Assembly: GCF_014109725.1 (NCBI RefSeq)
Contig: NZ_CP058554.1
Coordinates: 2,170,001-2,234,000 of the forward strand
Direction of reading: 5' to 3'
DNA: 64,000 bases
From: Comamonas piscis
GTDB lineage: Bacteria > Pseudomonadota > Gammaproteobacteria > Burkholderiales > Burkholderiaceae_C
In this document: positions 37,476 to 46,413 of the stretch, piece by piece
Layout: each line of letters opens with the position of its first letter
Numbering within the stretch: the first letter of the stretch is position 1
Notes under the pieces: model-generated
Told to the model about the DNA's origin: nothing
What the model saw: the letters and a program-made list of their open reading frames with translations, nothing else
The model's database searches: none
Program-made: the position numbers and the translations under genes

Positions 37476-39131
37476 ATGTCCCAATTTTCCATCGCAAGCG
37501 CCCAGCTGAACTTTGTTGTGGGTGATATGCCGGGCAATGCCCGCAAGATCATTGATGCAGCGGCCCAGGCTGCCGCCCAGGGCGTGCAGCTGCTGCTGAC
37601 ACCCGAGCTGGGCATTTGCGGCTATGCCGCCGAAGACCTGTTCCAGCGCCCCTCGTTCCTGACAGCTTGCGATGCGGCCGTGGCCCAAGTGCTGGAGGCC
37701 AGCCGGCAATGGCCGGATTTGACGGTTGTGCTGGGCCACCCGCAGGCGGCGCAGCACGCAGCCCATGGGCGCTGCTACAACGTGGCCAGCGTGCTGCGTG
37801 ACGGCCAGGTGGAGGCCAGCTACCGCAAGCAGCTGCTGCCCAACTACCGCGAATTTGACGAGACCCGCTACTTTGTCGAAGGCTCGCAGACCTGCGTGTT
37901 CGACGTGGCCGGCACCCGCATTGGCCTGCTGATTTGTGAAGACGCCTGGGCCAGCCAGCCCGCACGCGCGGCCAAGGCGGCCGGTGCGCAGCTGCTGGCT
38001 ATCATCAACGCCTCGCCGTTCCAGATGGACAAGCCCGGCCACCGCGAGGCCTTGCTGGCCGAGCGCACGCGCGAGACCGGCTTGCCGCTGGTCTATGCGC
38101 ATTTGGTGGGTGGGCAGGATGAGCTGGTGTTCGATGGCCATTCCTTCGCGCTGAATGCCGATGGCACCGTGGCCGCCCGCGCGCCGGGCTTTGACGAGCA
38201 TCTGCTGTCCGTGCAGGTCGAGGCTTCGGCCGCTGGCCTGCAGCTGTCCGGCCCCATCGCCCAACCCGGCGACACCAACCAGCAACTGTGGCAGGCGCTG
38301 GTGGTTGCGGTGCGCGATTACCTGGGCAAGACCGGTTTCCCCGGCGCGGTGCTGGGCCTGTCCGGCGGTATCGATTCGGCGCTGGTGCTGGCGATTGCGG
38401 TGGATGCGCTGGGAGCAGACAAGGTACGCACGGTGATGATGCCGTCGCCCTATACAGCGGACATCAGCTGGATCGATGCGCGCGAAATGGCCGAGCGCCT
38501 GTCGGTGGCCTACGAAGAAATCTCGATTGCGCCGCAGTTTGAGGCCTTCAAGGCCGCACTGGCGCATGATTTTGCCGGCCGTGCTGAAGACACGACCGAG
38601 GAAAACCTGCAGGCCCGCATCCGTGGCACTTTGCTGATGGCGCTGTCGAACAAGTTCGGCTCCATCGTGCTGACCACCGGCAACAAGAGCGAGATGGCTA
38701 CTGGCTACTGCACTTTGTACGGCGATATGGCGGGCGGCTTTGCGGTGCTGCGCGATGTGCCCAAGACCCGTGTGTTTGAGCTGGCACGCTGGCGCAATGC
38801 GCATGACCCTTTTGGCACCGGCAGCAACCCGATTCCGGAGCGCATCATTACCCGCCCACCCAGCGCCGAGCTGCGCGCCGACCAAAAGGACCAGGACAGC
38901 CTGCCGCCTTATGAGGTGCTGGACGCCATCATCGAGCGCTATATGGAGCAGGACGCCGACATCGACAGCATTGTGGCCGCCGGCTACCCCCGTGCCGATG
39001 TCGAACGGGTGGTGCGCCTGATCCGCATCAACGAATACAAGCGCCGCCAAGCCGCCGTGGGCCCGCGCCTGTCGGCCCGAGGTTTTGGCCGCGACTGGCG
39101 CTACCCGATCACCAACGGTTTTCGGGGCTGA
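37476..39131 (+). CDS. nadE: glutamine-hydrolysing NAD+ synthetase
   Basis: This 551-residue two-domain enzyme makes NAD from deamido-NAD, ATP and glutamine. The N-terminal nitrilase-like glutaminase (residues about 1-260) has its Glu in LLTPELGICGY, Lys in YRKQLLPNYREFDE and catalytic Cys in GLLICEDAWAS. The C-terminal synthetase has the PP-loop LGLSGGIDSALV, then TTGNKSEMATGYCTLYGDMA and FELARWRN. The ATG at 37476 is preceded by the divergent ltaE promoter region. The P-II gene is further downstream in the same direction, with a SulP transporter between. Confidence 0.97.
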   Translation: MSQFSIASAQLNFVVGDMPGNARKIIDAAAQAAAQGVQLLLTPELGICGYAAEDLFQRPSFLTACDAAVAQVLEASRQWPDLTVVLGHPQAAQHAAHGRCYNVASVLRDGQVEASYRKQLLPNYREFDETRYFVEGSQTCVFDVAGTRIGLLICEDAWASQPARAAKAAGAQLLAIINASPFQMDKPGHREALLAERTRETGLPLVYAHLVGGQDELVFDGHSFALNADGTVAARAPGFDEHLLSVQVEASAAGLQLSGPIAQPGDTNQQLWQALVVAVRDYLGKTGFPGAVLGLSGGIDSALVLAIAVDALGADKVRTVMMPSPYTADISWIDAREMAERLSVAYEEISIAPQFEAFKAALAHDFAGRAEDTTEENLQARIRGTLLMALSNKFGSIVLTTGNKSEMATGYCTLYGDMAGGFAVLRDVPKTRVFELARWRNAHDPFGTGSNPIPERIITRPPSAELRADQKDQDSLPPYEVLDAIIERYMEQDADIDSIVAAGYPRADVERVVRLIRINEYKRRQAAVGPRLSARGFGRDWRYPITNGFRG

Positions 39132-39425
39132 GCGGCCAGGCCGTTCCCCACGCCTTACCCATGCCCTGGATGCCCTGTGCCTGCCCATCCCTCGCGCTTG
39201 ATGCGGGGCGGCTGGGGGCTGCGCGTTTTCTGAGCTTTGTGCGTGCACGCATCGCGCGCCAGGCCGCCACGCGCCAGTCCGGCTTCTCGCGGCTCAATCC
39301 GCCATAGCGCGGGGCGCGTTCCTCTTCATTCTTTGACCGCGGCACAGCGCAGCCCGTCTGCACCGCCGCCACTCCTCCGTCTTTTTTTGGAGCTGCACCC
39401 GGTGATGCCGGGTGCGCGCTTTGCC
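39132..39425. other. nadE-sulP intergenic region
   Basis: This is a 294-base gap. Its main feature is a perfect 12-base palindrome, TGCGTGCACGCA, at 39240-39251. A GGAG followed by an in-frame ATG at 39405 could be the real start of the transporter. No terminator for nadE is evident, so readthrough is possible. Confidence 0.45.
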
Positions 39426-40883
39426 ATGTCCCCTTTTCTTCATTATTTTCGCGCCCAATGGGCGCCGAGCGTGCCGCGCGAGCTGATGGCCGGCGCGGTC
39501 GCCACGTTTGCGCTGATCCCCGAGGTCATCGCCTTTTCCTTTGTCGCCGGTGTGGATCCGTCGGTGGGGCTGTTCGCCTCGTTTGTGATCAGCATCGTCA
39601 TCGCCTTTGCCGGCGGCCGGCCGGCCATGGTGTCGGCCGCTGCGGGCTCGGTCGCCCTGGTGGCTGCGCCGCTGGTGCAGGCCCATGGCGTGCAGTACCT
39701 GTTTGCAGCCGGCTTGCTGGCGGGCGCCATGCAGATGCTGTTTGGCTGGCTGCGCATGGGCGTGTTGCTGCGCTTTGTCTCGGGCTCCGTGCGTACCGGT
39801 TTTGTGAACGCGCTGGCCATTTTGATTTTTGCGGCCCAGCTGCCGCACCTGGTGGGCGCCAATGCTGCGACCTGGGCCATGCTGGCGCTGGGCTTGGTCG
39901 TCATCTATGGGCTGCCGCGCATCAGCACGGCTATCCCGTCGCCGCTGATCTGCATCCTGGTACTGACGGGCGTGGCACATGCATTGGATCTGCCGCTCAA
40001 GACCGTGGCCGATCTGGGCCTGCTGCCCGACACCTTGCCCAGCTGGTCGCTGCCCGATGTGCCGTTCTCATTGCAGACCTTGCAGCTGATTGCGTTGCCG
40101 GCGCTGGCCATTGCGATGGTGGGTCTGCTTGAATCCTTGATGACCGCCAGCGTGGTCGATGAGCAGACCGACACCCCCAGCGCCAAGAACCGCGAATGCA
40201 CCGGCCTGGGCCTGGCCAATGTGGCGGCCAGCTGCTTTGGCGGCATTGCGGGCTGCGGCATGATCGGCCAGAGCGTGAGCAATGTGCGCTATGGCGGGCG
40301 CGGGCGCTTGTCCACCTTGTTTGCTGGTGCCTTCTTGCTGGGCTTGATGGTGCTGCTCAAGCCCTGGGTGGCCCAGGTGCCGGTGGTGGCGCTGGTGGCG
40401 ATCATGGTCATGGTGTCGGCCTCCACCCTGGACTGGGGATCGGCCCGCGCGCTGCTCAAGCACCCCAAGCTGTCGAGCCTGGTGATGCTGGCCACCGTGG
40501 TGGTCACCATCGCCACCCACAACCTGGCTGCCGGCGTGGCGGTGGGCGTGCTGCTCAGCGGCGTGTTCTTTATGTTCAAGGTGTCCAAACTGCTGCAGAT
40601 CGAGCGCCGTGGCGATGCGCAGCTGGTGTATGCCGTGCGTGGCCAGGTGTTTTTTGCATCGGCCGATCTGCTGGTCGATGCCTTTGATGTGCGCGAGATC
40701 GAGTGCCGGCCGGTGTGCATCGACATGGCCCAGGCGCATCTTTGGGACGTTACTGCTGTGCAGGCGCTTGGCAAGGTTTGCGAACGCCTGCGCAAGCATG
40801 GCAGCACCGTGCAGGTGCTGGGCCTCAATGCCCAGAGCCAGGCGCTGGCCGCCCGGCTGGACCTGCGTCTGGACGGCATCTAG
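39426..40883 (+). CDS. SulP-family anion transporter with STAS domain
   Basis: This 485-residue inner-membrane transporter starts at the ATG at 39426. An in-frame ATG at 39405 with a better-placed GGAG is an alternative. The membrane part has the SLC26/SulP pattern: ELMAGAVATFALIPEVIAFS, FAGGRPAMVSAAAGSVALVA, and the central AMVGLLESLMTASVVDE followed by GLGLANVAASCFGG. The cytoplasmic STAS domain starts near residue 395 (VRGQVFFASADLLVDAF, DMAQAHLWDVTAVQAL). Sulfate is the textbook substrate, but other anions such as bicarbonate are common in this family. Confidence 0.92.
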   Translation: MSPFLHYFRAQWAPSVPRELMAGAVATFALIPEVIAFSFVAGVDPSVGLFASFVISIVIAFAGGRPAMVSAAAGSVALVAAPLVQAHGVQYLFAAGLLAGAMQMLFGWLRMGVLLRFVSGSVRTGFVNALAILIFAAQLPHLVGANAATWAMLALGLVVIYGLPRISTAIPSPLICILVLTGVAHALDLPLKTVADLGLLPDTLPSWSLPDVPFSLQTLQLIALPALAIAMVGLLESLMTASVVDEQTDTPSAKNRECTGLGLANVAASCFGGIAGCGMIGQSVSNVRYGGRGRLSTLFAGAFLLGLMVLLKPWVAQVPVVALVAIMVMVSASTLDWGSARALLKHPKLSSLVMLATVVVTIATHNLAAGVAVGVLLSGVFFMFKVSKLLQIERRGDAQLVYAVRGQVFFASADLLVDAFDVREIECRPVCIDMAQAHLWDVTAVQALGKVCERLRKHGSTVQVLGLNAQSQALAARLDLRLDGI

Positions 40884-41016
40884 CCACGAGCTAATGCGGC
40901 CGTTGCCGGGAGATTTGCCCCCGGCGGTGCTGGCGGCGTAATCTTGACGCACAATAGCCGCAGTTGCTGCCTGGCCCGCCTGCGCAGCGTGTATATGCCC
41001 ACCTCAGGAGAGCTTT

Positions 41017-41355
41017 ATGAAAATGATTACCGCCGTTATCAAACCTTTCAAGATGGACGAGGTGCGTGAAGCTCTGGCGGATGTGGGCGTGACCGGTCTG
41101 ACCGTCAGCGAAGTCAAGGGCTTTGGCCGCCAGAAGGGCCATACCGAGCTGTACCGCGGTGCGGAATATGTTGTGGACTTTCTGCCCAAGGTGAAGATCG
41201 AAGTCGCCGTGAAGAATGAAGATGTGGACCGCTGCGTGGACGCCATCGTCAATGCGGCCCGCACCGGCAAGATCGGCGACGGCAAGATTTTCATCACCGA
41301 GATCGAGCGCGTGATCCGCATCCGCACCGGTGATCTGGACGAAGCCGCAGTCTGA
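41017..41355 (+). CDS. glnB: nitrogen regulatory protein P-II (GlnB/GlnK type)
   Basis: This 112-residue trimeric signal protein senses 2-oxoglutarate and ATP/ADP. The T-loop carries the uridylylation site Tyr51 in ELYRGAEYVVDF, the C-loop is in VIRIRTGDLDE, and the start MKMITAVIKPFKMDEVREAL is classic. The GlnD that would modify it is partly in the window at 62717-64000. An AGGAG site precedes the ATG and a strong terminator follows. No amtB is adjacent, which leans to GlnB rather than GlnK. Confidence 0.97.
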   Translation: MKMITAVIKPFKMDEVREALADVGVTGLTVSEVKGFGRQKGHTELYRGAEYVVDFLPKVKIEVAVKNEDVDRCVDAIVNAARTGKIGDGKIFITEIERVIRIRTGDLDEAAV

Positions 41356-41378
41356 TACCGACCGCGCCGTTATCCGCG

Positions 41379-41408
41379 AAAAGCGCTTGGGCAACCAAGC
41401 GCTTTTTT
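41379..41408. terminator. terminator between glnB and the XRE-cupin gene
   Basis: AAAAGCGCTTGG (41379-41390) pairs perfectly with CCAAGCGCTTTT (41395-41406) around GCAA, then two more T residues. It is a 12-base stem. The reverse strand also ends in TTTT, so it may serve both convergent genes. Confidence 0.92.
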
Positions 41409-41439
41409 CATGTCTGCTGCCGGTTGCTGGGCAGCGGGT

Positions 41440-42054
41440 TCAGGGCTTGATCGTGGTGTGTGAGCAGATCCACAGCACCTGTGCATCCTCATCGCCGCCC
41501 GAGATGCAGGCATGGCCCATAACGCTGTCGAAGTAGCAGGAATCACCAGCGGCCAACTCCAGCGGCGCATAACTGTCGGTATGCACTACGACGGTGCCGC
41601 GCATCACATACAGCATCTCTTCGCCGTCGTGGCTCAGCAGCTGCGGGAAGGCGCTGCGCTCATGGGCTTTGATAGTGGTCAGCAGCGGGATAAAGCGCTT
41701 GTCCGCCAGGTCGGCGTGCAGCAGTTCATACACATACTGCGGAGTAGGGTGGACGAGGCCTTCGCCCCGGCGGGTGACGCTGCGCCGGGCGCGTAGCCCC
41801 GCTTGCTGCAGGGGGCTGAACAGCTCGCCCACATCCACCTCCAGCCCGCGCGCCAGGGCCGCAATCTTTTCATAGGTGGGGGAGAGCTGGCTGTGTTCGA
41901 TCTTGGACAGCGCGGATGCCGAGATGCCGCAGCGCTGGCTGAGCTGCTGCAAGGTCAGATCGGCATTGCGCCGCAGCAGGCGCAACTTGGTAGCCAGCAC
42001 ATCGGTCGTGGCATCGGCGCCGGCGTTGTGGTGGGGAAGGGGGGCGTGGGGCAT
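41440..42054 (-). CDS. XRE-type regulator with C-terminal cupin domain
   Basis: This is a 204-residue protein. Residues about 20-80 form an XRE helix-turn-helix (KLRLLRRNADLTLQQLSQRC, then SASALSKIEHSQLSPTYEKI). Residues about 120-200 form a cupin (SHDGEEMLYVMRGTVVVHTD, LAAGDSCYFDSVMGHACISG). Members usually bind a small metabolite in the cupin and repress a nearby catabolic operon. The divergent neighbour is an ornithine-cyclodeaminase-family gene, with a perfect palindrome between them. The MHS transporter beyond completes a plausible regulon. Confidence 0.92.
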   Translation of the reverse strand: MPHAPLPHHNAGADATTDVLATKLRLLRRNADLTLQQLSQRCGISASALSKIEHSQLSPTYEKIAALARGLEVDVGELFSPLQQAGLRARRSVTRRGEGLVHPTPQYVYELLHADLADKRFIPLLTTIKAHERSAFPQLLSHDGEEMLYVMRGTVVVHTDSYAPLELAAGDSCYFDSVMGHACISGGDEDAQVLWICSHTTIKP

Positions 42055-42208
42055 GGCAGGCTCTTATGGTGCTCGCCAGTGTAGGGCGCAAAGGCGCGGG
42101 CCCGTGGGCGAGCGCAGGTCTGGCGGCAGTGTTTGGGGTTCAATTCTGGGGTAAACCCTAGATATAAAGAGTGAATCCAAGAAATTAATTGTCTCAAACT
42201 GCATTAAA

Positions 42209-42222
42209 TTTCGTATACGAAA
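42209..42222. promoter_or_regulatory. palindromic operator candidate for the XRE-cupin regulator
   Basis: TTTCGTATACGAAA is a perfect 14-base palindrome lying 30 bases before the ornithine-cyclodeaminase-family start codon and 155 bases from the regulator start. The surrounding stretch is AT-rich, unlike the rest of the window, and likely holds the promoter. Confidence 0.65.
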
Positions 42223-42251
42223 ATTATTTCTCTTTAGTAGATTATTGCCGT

Positions 42252-43202
42252 ATGCAGATTCTGGACTCCGCCCACACCACGCAACAGCTGCCGATGGCCG
42301 CCTTGATCGACTGTCTTGAGCAGATGTTTATCGAAGGCTGCGAAGTGCCGCTGCGCCACAACCATAAGATCGCCGGCCAGACGGGTGGCGAAGACGGCAT
42401 TGTGCTGCTGATGCCCGCCTGGCAAACCGGCAAGCGCATGGGGGTCAAGACGGTGTCCATCTTCCCGGGCAACCAGGCACGTGGCCTGCCGGGTCTGCAT
42501 TCGGTGTTCATCCTGTACGACGCGACCACCGGAGCTCCCCTGGCCGTGCTCGATGGCGATGCGATCACCTCGCGTCGCACGGCTGCGGCATCGGCCTTGG
42601 CTGCGCGCTGGCTCAGCCGGCCCGATGCCAGCCATTTGCTGGTGGTGGGCGCGGGGCGGGTGGCCAGCTTGTTGCCAGAGGCCTACCGCTGCGTGCGTGC
42701 TATCCAGCAGGTACAGGTCTGGGATATCCGCCCCGAGTCGGCGCAAGCCATGGTGGAGCGCCTGCAGGCCCAAGGCATGCAGGCCTCGGTTGCCACCGAT
42801 CTGGAGCCGGCCGTGCGGGCTGCCGACATCATCAGCTGCGCCACCCTGGCTACCGCGCCACTGGTGCAAGGCGACTGGCTGAAACCGGGCGCGCATCTGG
42901 ATCTAATTGGCAGCTTTACCCCGGCGATGCGCGAGAGCGACGATGCCTGCTTTGCCCGCGCCACCGTGTTTGTTGATACGCCTGAGGCGCTGATGAAGGC
43001 GGGCGACATTCTGGAGCCCATTGCCAGCGGCGCCTGGGATGCAAACCGCCTGGGAGCCACCCTGGAGCAGCTGTGCCGTAGCCAGCATGCCGGCCGCAGC
43101 AGCGCCGACGAGATCACCTTGTTCAAGGCCGTAGGCACGGCGCTGGAAGACCTGGCCGCTGCATCGCTGGCTTTTGATGCCTACACCGCCACGCGCGGTT
43201 GA
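42252..43202 (+). CDS. ornithine cyclodeaminase / mu-crystallin family enzyme
   Basis: This 316-residue NAD(P)-binding protein is read from the ATG at 42252 (MQILDSAHTTQQL). A TTG 63 bases earlier overlaps the palindrome. Family signs: LRHNHKIAGQTGGEDGIVLL, the substrate lysine in MGVKTVSIFP, LYDATTGAPLAVLDGDAIT, a Rossmann motif VVGAGRVASLLPEAY, and LDLIGSFTPAMRESDD. Members either deaminate ornithine to proline or reduce cyclic imines such as pyrroline-2-carboxylate. Which it is cannot be told. It is followed after 54 bases by the MHS transporter. Confidence 0.88.
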   Translation: MQILDSAHTTQQLPMAALIDCLEQMFIEGCEVPLRHNHKIAGQTGGEDGIVLLMPAWQTGKRMGVKTVSIFPGNQARGLPGLHSVFILYDATTGAPLAVLDGDAITSRRTAAASALAARWLSRPDASHLLVVGAGRVASLLPEAYRCVRAIQQVQVWDIRPESAQAMVERLQAQGMQASVATDLEPAVRAADIISCATLATAPLVQGDWLKPGAHLDLIGSFTPAMRESDDACFARATVFVDTPEALMKAGDILEPIASGAWDANRLGATLEQLCRSQHAGRSSADEITLFKAVGTALEDLAAASLAFDAYTATRG

Positions 43203-43256
43203 TGTTCCGGGCTTGCACTTTCTCTATTTCTTTTGTTCTCTGATTCATCTCCAGCC

Positions 43257-44552
43257 ATGCGCACATCTACGACCGAGCCCGCTGCGACTGCGGCCACCCA
43301 TAAGCGAGTTCTGATTGCCAGTTTGATGGGCAGCTCCATCGAGTGGTTTGATTACTTTTTGTACGCCACCACGGCCGCTCTGGTCTTTGGCAAGGTGTTC
43401 TTCCCCACGGCCGATCCGGTTGTGGGGCTGATGCTGTCCTACCTGACCTTCTCGCTGACCTTCTTTATCCGGCCGCTGGGCGGCTTTATCTTCTCGCACA
43501 TTGGGGACCGCATCGGGCGCAAGAAGACCTTGGTGATCACCTTGTCGATGATGGGCGGCGCCACGGTGCTGATCGGCCTGCTGCCAGGCTATGCGCAGAT
43601 AGGGATATGGGCGCCGATCCTGTTGATCCTGCTGCGCCTGGTGCAAGGCCTGGGCATTGGCGGCGAGTGGGGCGGCGCGCTGCTGCTGGCCTATGAATAC
43701 GCACCGAAGAACCGCAAGGGCTTGTTTGGCAGCGTGCCGCAGATGGGCGTGACCATCGGCATGGTGCTGGCCACCCTGTCCATCACCTTGATGAGCACCT
43801 TGCCTGATGAGCAGTTCCTGGCCTGGGGCTGGCGCGTGCCTTTCCTGCTGAGCGCCGTGCTGGTGTTCCTGGGCCTGTGGATCCGCAAGGGCATTGATGA
43901 GACCCCTGCCTTCAAGGAAGCCAAAGCCAGCGGCAATGTGGCCAAGATCCCACTGGTCGAAACGCTGCGCTACCACTGGCGTGCCGTGCTGGTCGCAGTG
44001 GCCATCAAGTTTGTCGAGACGGCGCCTTTCTATATCTTCTCGACCTTTATCGTCAGCTACGCTACGGCGACCCTGGGCTTTGAGCGTATCTCCGTGCTCA
44101 ATGCCGTGACCATTGCCACCTTGCTCACCACCGTGATGATTCCGATCATGGGGCGCCTGTCGGACAGCATTGGCCGCAAGCGCATGTTTGTGGCCGGCAC
44201 CTTGGTGATGGCGGCCTTTACCTTCCCGTACTTCATGCTGCTGGAGCAGCGCACGATGACCACCTTGGTGATCGCCACCGTTATTGGCCTGGGTCTGGTG
44301 TGGGCGCCCATTACTGCCGTGCTGGGCACTTTGTTTTCGGAGATTTTCTCGACCCGTGTGCGCTACACCGGTATCACCATGGGCTACCAAATTGGTGCGG
44401 CGCTGGCAGGCGGCACCGCCCCCTTGCTCGCCACCTGGCTGCTCAGCAAGTACAACGGCTCCTGGGTGCCGGTGGCCTGGTATATCGTGGCGACGGCGGT
44501 GATCTCGCTGATTGGCATCGCTTGTGCGAAGACCGTGGCGGACAACGACTAA
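43257..44552 (+). CDS. MFS transporter, metabolite:H+ symporter (MHS) family
   Basis: This 431-residue, twelve-helix permease starts at the ATG at 43257 (MRTSTTEP). MHS signs: LMGSSIEWFDYFLYATTAAL, RPLGGFIFSHIGDRIGRKKT between helices 2 and 3, RLVQGLGIGGEWGGALLLA and the second-half loop MGRLSDSIGRKRM. Relatives import organic acids, betaines or amino-acid-like compounds such as ShiA, KgtP and ProP substrates. Its position behind the ornithine-cyclodeaminase-family gene suggests it supplies that enzyme's substrate. Confidence 0.92.
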   Translation: MRTSTTEPAATAATHKRVLIASLMGSSIEWFDYFLYATTAALVFGKVFFPTADPVVGLMLSYLTFSLTFFIRPLGGFIFSHIGDRIGRKKTLVITLSMMGGATVLIGLLPGYAQIGIWAPILLILLRLVQGLGIGGEWGGALLLAYEYAPKNRKGLFGSVPQMGVTIGMVLATLSITLMSTLPDEQFLAWGWRVPFLLSAVLVFLGLWIRKGIDETPAFKEAKASGNVAKIPLVETLRYHWRAVLVAVAIKFVETAPFYIFSTFIVSYATATLGFERISVLNAVTIATLLTTVMIPIMGRLSDSIGRKRMFVAGTLVMAAFTFPYFMLLEQRTMTTLVIATVIGLGLVWAPITAVLGTLFSEIFSTRVRYTGITMGYQIGAALAGGTAPLLATWLLSKYNGSWVPVAWYIVATAVISLIGIACAKTVADND

Positions 44553-44616
44553 GCACGCGCTCCCGTCGCTGCTGCCTCTTTATTCCAACAGGGGCTGGTG
44601 GCAATGGTGCCAAAGC

Positions 44617-44644
44617 AATCGGCCCGTTCAACGGGCCGATTTTG
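44617..44644. terminator. terminator between the MHS transporter and LOG-family genes
   Basis: AATCGGCCCGT (44617-44627) pairs with ACGGGCCGATT (44631-44641) around TCA, followed by TTG. The forward T-run is short, but the 11-base GC-rich stem is strong, and the hairpin lies between convergent genes. Confidence 0.75.
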
Positions 44645-44661
44645 CGTTTGCTGGGCGCGGT

Positions 44662-45258
44662 TTAAATCACTTCGCGCAGTGCATCGTTTTGGCGCGACAG
44701 GCCGGCTTCTTCCACCAGTTGCTCCAGCAGGGTGGCATGGTTGTCGCCGCTCTTGATCAAGCCCATCTGCCACTCGTCCATAAAGCCCTGGCCCACGCAT
44801 TGCTGCAGGAACTGCAGCATGCCGTCGTAATAGCCATGGGCGTTGAGGATGCCGATGGGCTTGTCGTGGTAGCCCAGCTGGCGCCAGGTCCAGATCTCGT
44901 ACAGCTCTTCAAAGGTGCCGATGCCGCCAGGGATGGCGATAAAGGCATTGCTGCGCTCGGCCATCATGGCTTTGCGCTCGTGCATGGTGGTGACCACATG
45001 CAGCTCGTCGCAGAGCTCATTGGCCAGCTCGCGGTCCACCAGGGCCTTGGGGATCACGCCGACCACGCGGCCGCCAGCCTCGCGGGTGGCGCGCGCCACC
45101 GTGCCCATCAGGCCGGATTTGCCGCCGCCATAGACCAGTTGGCCGCCGTGGCTGCCAATCCAATGGCCAACGGCGTCGGCGGCCTCGCCAAAGGCGTCCA
45201 GCTTGCCGGGGCGCGAGCCGCAGTACACACACATCGAGAACGTGGGGGAAGTCGTCAT
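44662..45258 (-). CDS. LOG-family (TIGR00730) nucleotide 5'-monophosphate phosphoribohydrolase
   Basis: This 198-residue Rossmann-fold protein has the diagnostic PGGIGTFEELYEIWTWRQLG motif. The start VYCGSRPGKLDAFGEAAD and the glycine-rich VYGGGKSGLMG also fit. LOG proteins release the base from nucleoside monophosphates such as AMP or cytokinin nucleotides; their bacterial role is mostly nucleotide salvage. Its start overlaps the DgkA stop by four bases, so translation is coupled. Confidence 0.93.
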   Translation of the reverse strand: MTTSPTFSMCVYCGSRPGKLDAFGEAADAVGHWIGSHGGQLVYGGGKSGLMGTVARATREAGGRVVGVIPKALVDRELANELCDELHVVTTMHERKAMMAERSNAFIAIPGGIGTFEELYEIWTWRQLGYHDKPIGILNAHGYYDGMLQFLQQCVGQGFMDEWQMGLIKSGDNHATLLEQLVEEAGLSRQNDALREVI

Positions 45259-45716
45259 TTCAGCAATCTTTCATACAAGGCAGGGAGCCACACCGCTGCG
45301 CAGAGCACCAGGGCCAGGAATACCGCCGCGCTGCCCATGTCCTTGGCCTTCTTGGCCAGTACATGCCATTCGGGGCCAAAGCGGTCCATCGCCATCTCGA
45401 TGCCGGTGTTGAGCAGCTCGGCAATCAGCACCAGAAAAATGGGGGTGATCAGCAAGGCCCATTCGCGCCAATCTCGGGCCAGCCAGATGGATGCTGGCAC
45501 CAGCACGAAGGCCAGCATGGCCTCCATGCGGAAGGCCTTCTCATGCCAGCCGGCCCGCAGGCCCTGCAGCGAATACCCAGCGGCATGCCAGACGCGCGAC
45601 AGCCCCGTGCGGCTTTTTTGCGGGTTGGCGGCATGGGTGGCTTTCAGGCTGTGGTCTGGTTGGCCGGGGCCTTGGGGTGGGCGGGGATCGATCGGATTCA
45701 TGGGCGGGGTCGTCAT
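45255..45716 (-). CDS. dgkA: diacylglycerol kinase (DgkA type)
   Basis: This 153-residue inner-membrane kinase recycles diacylglycerol to phosphatidic acid. About 35 extra N-terminal residues precede the usual core: GYSLQGLRAGWHEKAFRMEA, then a hydrophobic helix, then the catalytic signature AELLNTGIEMAMDRFGPEWH with the catalytic Glu, and AKKAKDMGSAAVFLALV. Three membrane helices are visible, as expected. An internal ATG at 45701 is also possible. The LOG-family gene overlaps its stop. Confidence 0.95.
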   Translation of the reverse strand: MTTPPMNPIDPRPPQGPGQPDHSLKATHAANPQKSRTGLSRVWHAAGYSLQGLRAGWHEKAFRMEAMLAFVLVPASIWLARDWREWALLITPIFLVLIAELLNTGIEMAMDRFGPEWHVLAKKAKDMGSAAVFLALVLCAAVWLPALYERLLK

Positions 45717-45830
45717 CGCCCATCATGGCACAGGGCGGGCAGGCTAAGCGATATTATTGCACTGCAGCATTGGTGCTGCGCGCATGCCAGACCGGCAATA
45801 AGCCTGCCTTATACCCGCGTCGAAAGAAAT

Positions 45831-46403
45831 CTATGCCGATGGGTGGACCACTGGGGTTGCCGGGGCAGGGCGCTCCGCACTGACCAGGCGCGTGCCCGCC
45901 AGTACGTCGTGCCAGAACTGACCCTGCGGATGCAGCCGGCTGGCCAGCGCCCACACAACAATCCAGCCGGTGAGCAGCACCAAAATCTCTTTGACCGGCA
46001 AGCCAAAAGGCAGGCTGACGACCAGCGGCGGCAGAAACCACAGCCAGCTGCAGACATAGCGCAGCATGGCGCGGCCTTGGCTCAGGGGTTGGCCGTTGCG
46101 GCTGACGATGCGGATATGCCAGGTCTTCATCGCCAGGGTCTGGCCCTTGTGCCAGAACCAGGTGAAGTAGATGCCAAAGATGATAAACAGAAACAGCTGA
46201 AGGCCATGGCGGTTGTCCAGCCCATGGCGGGTCTGGCTCAGCGCGCTGTACAGGTAGCCGGCCATGAAGACCACGCCAAACATCAGCATGCCTTCGTACA
46301 GCCAGCAGGCCATGCGCCGGGTGAGGCGGGGCGCACGCAACAGCGGCTGGGCAACAGCACTGGGGCTGGTGGGTGGTTCTGCTGGGCGGGCGTCGGGCTG
46401 CAT
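45831..46403 (-). CDS. RDD-family membrane protein
   Basis: This is a 190-residue protein with four hydrophobic segments. The RDD start is altered to RLTRRMACWLYEGMLMFGVV, and the family motif GQTLAMKTWHIRIVSRNGQP is clear. The C-terminal WHDVLAGTRLV is also typical. RDD proteins are of uncertain function; some affect ion transport or envelope stress. It lies ten bases after the DUF3106 gene and is likely the last gene of the sigma factor operon. Confidence 0.9.
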   Translation of the reverse strand: MQPDARPAEPPTSPSAVAQPLLRAPRLTRRMACWLYEGMLMFGVVFMAGYLYSALSQTRHGLDNRHGLQLFLFIIFGIYFTWFWHKGQTLAMKTWHIRIVSRNGQPLSQGRAMLRYVCSWLWFLPPLVVSLPFGLPVKEILVLLTGWIVVWALASRLHPQGQFWHDVLAGTRLVSAERPAPATPVVHPSA

Positions 46404-46413
46404 GCTGCCAGTA

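Noticed and set aside
37392..39248. A 618-codon reverse frame across nadE
   Set aside because: Antisense shadow of NAD synthetase; no start signal.
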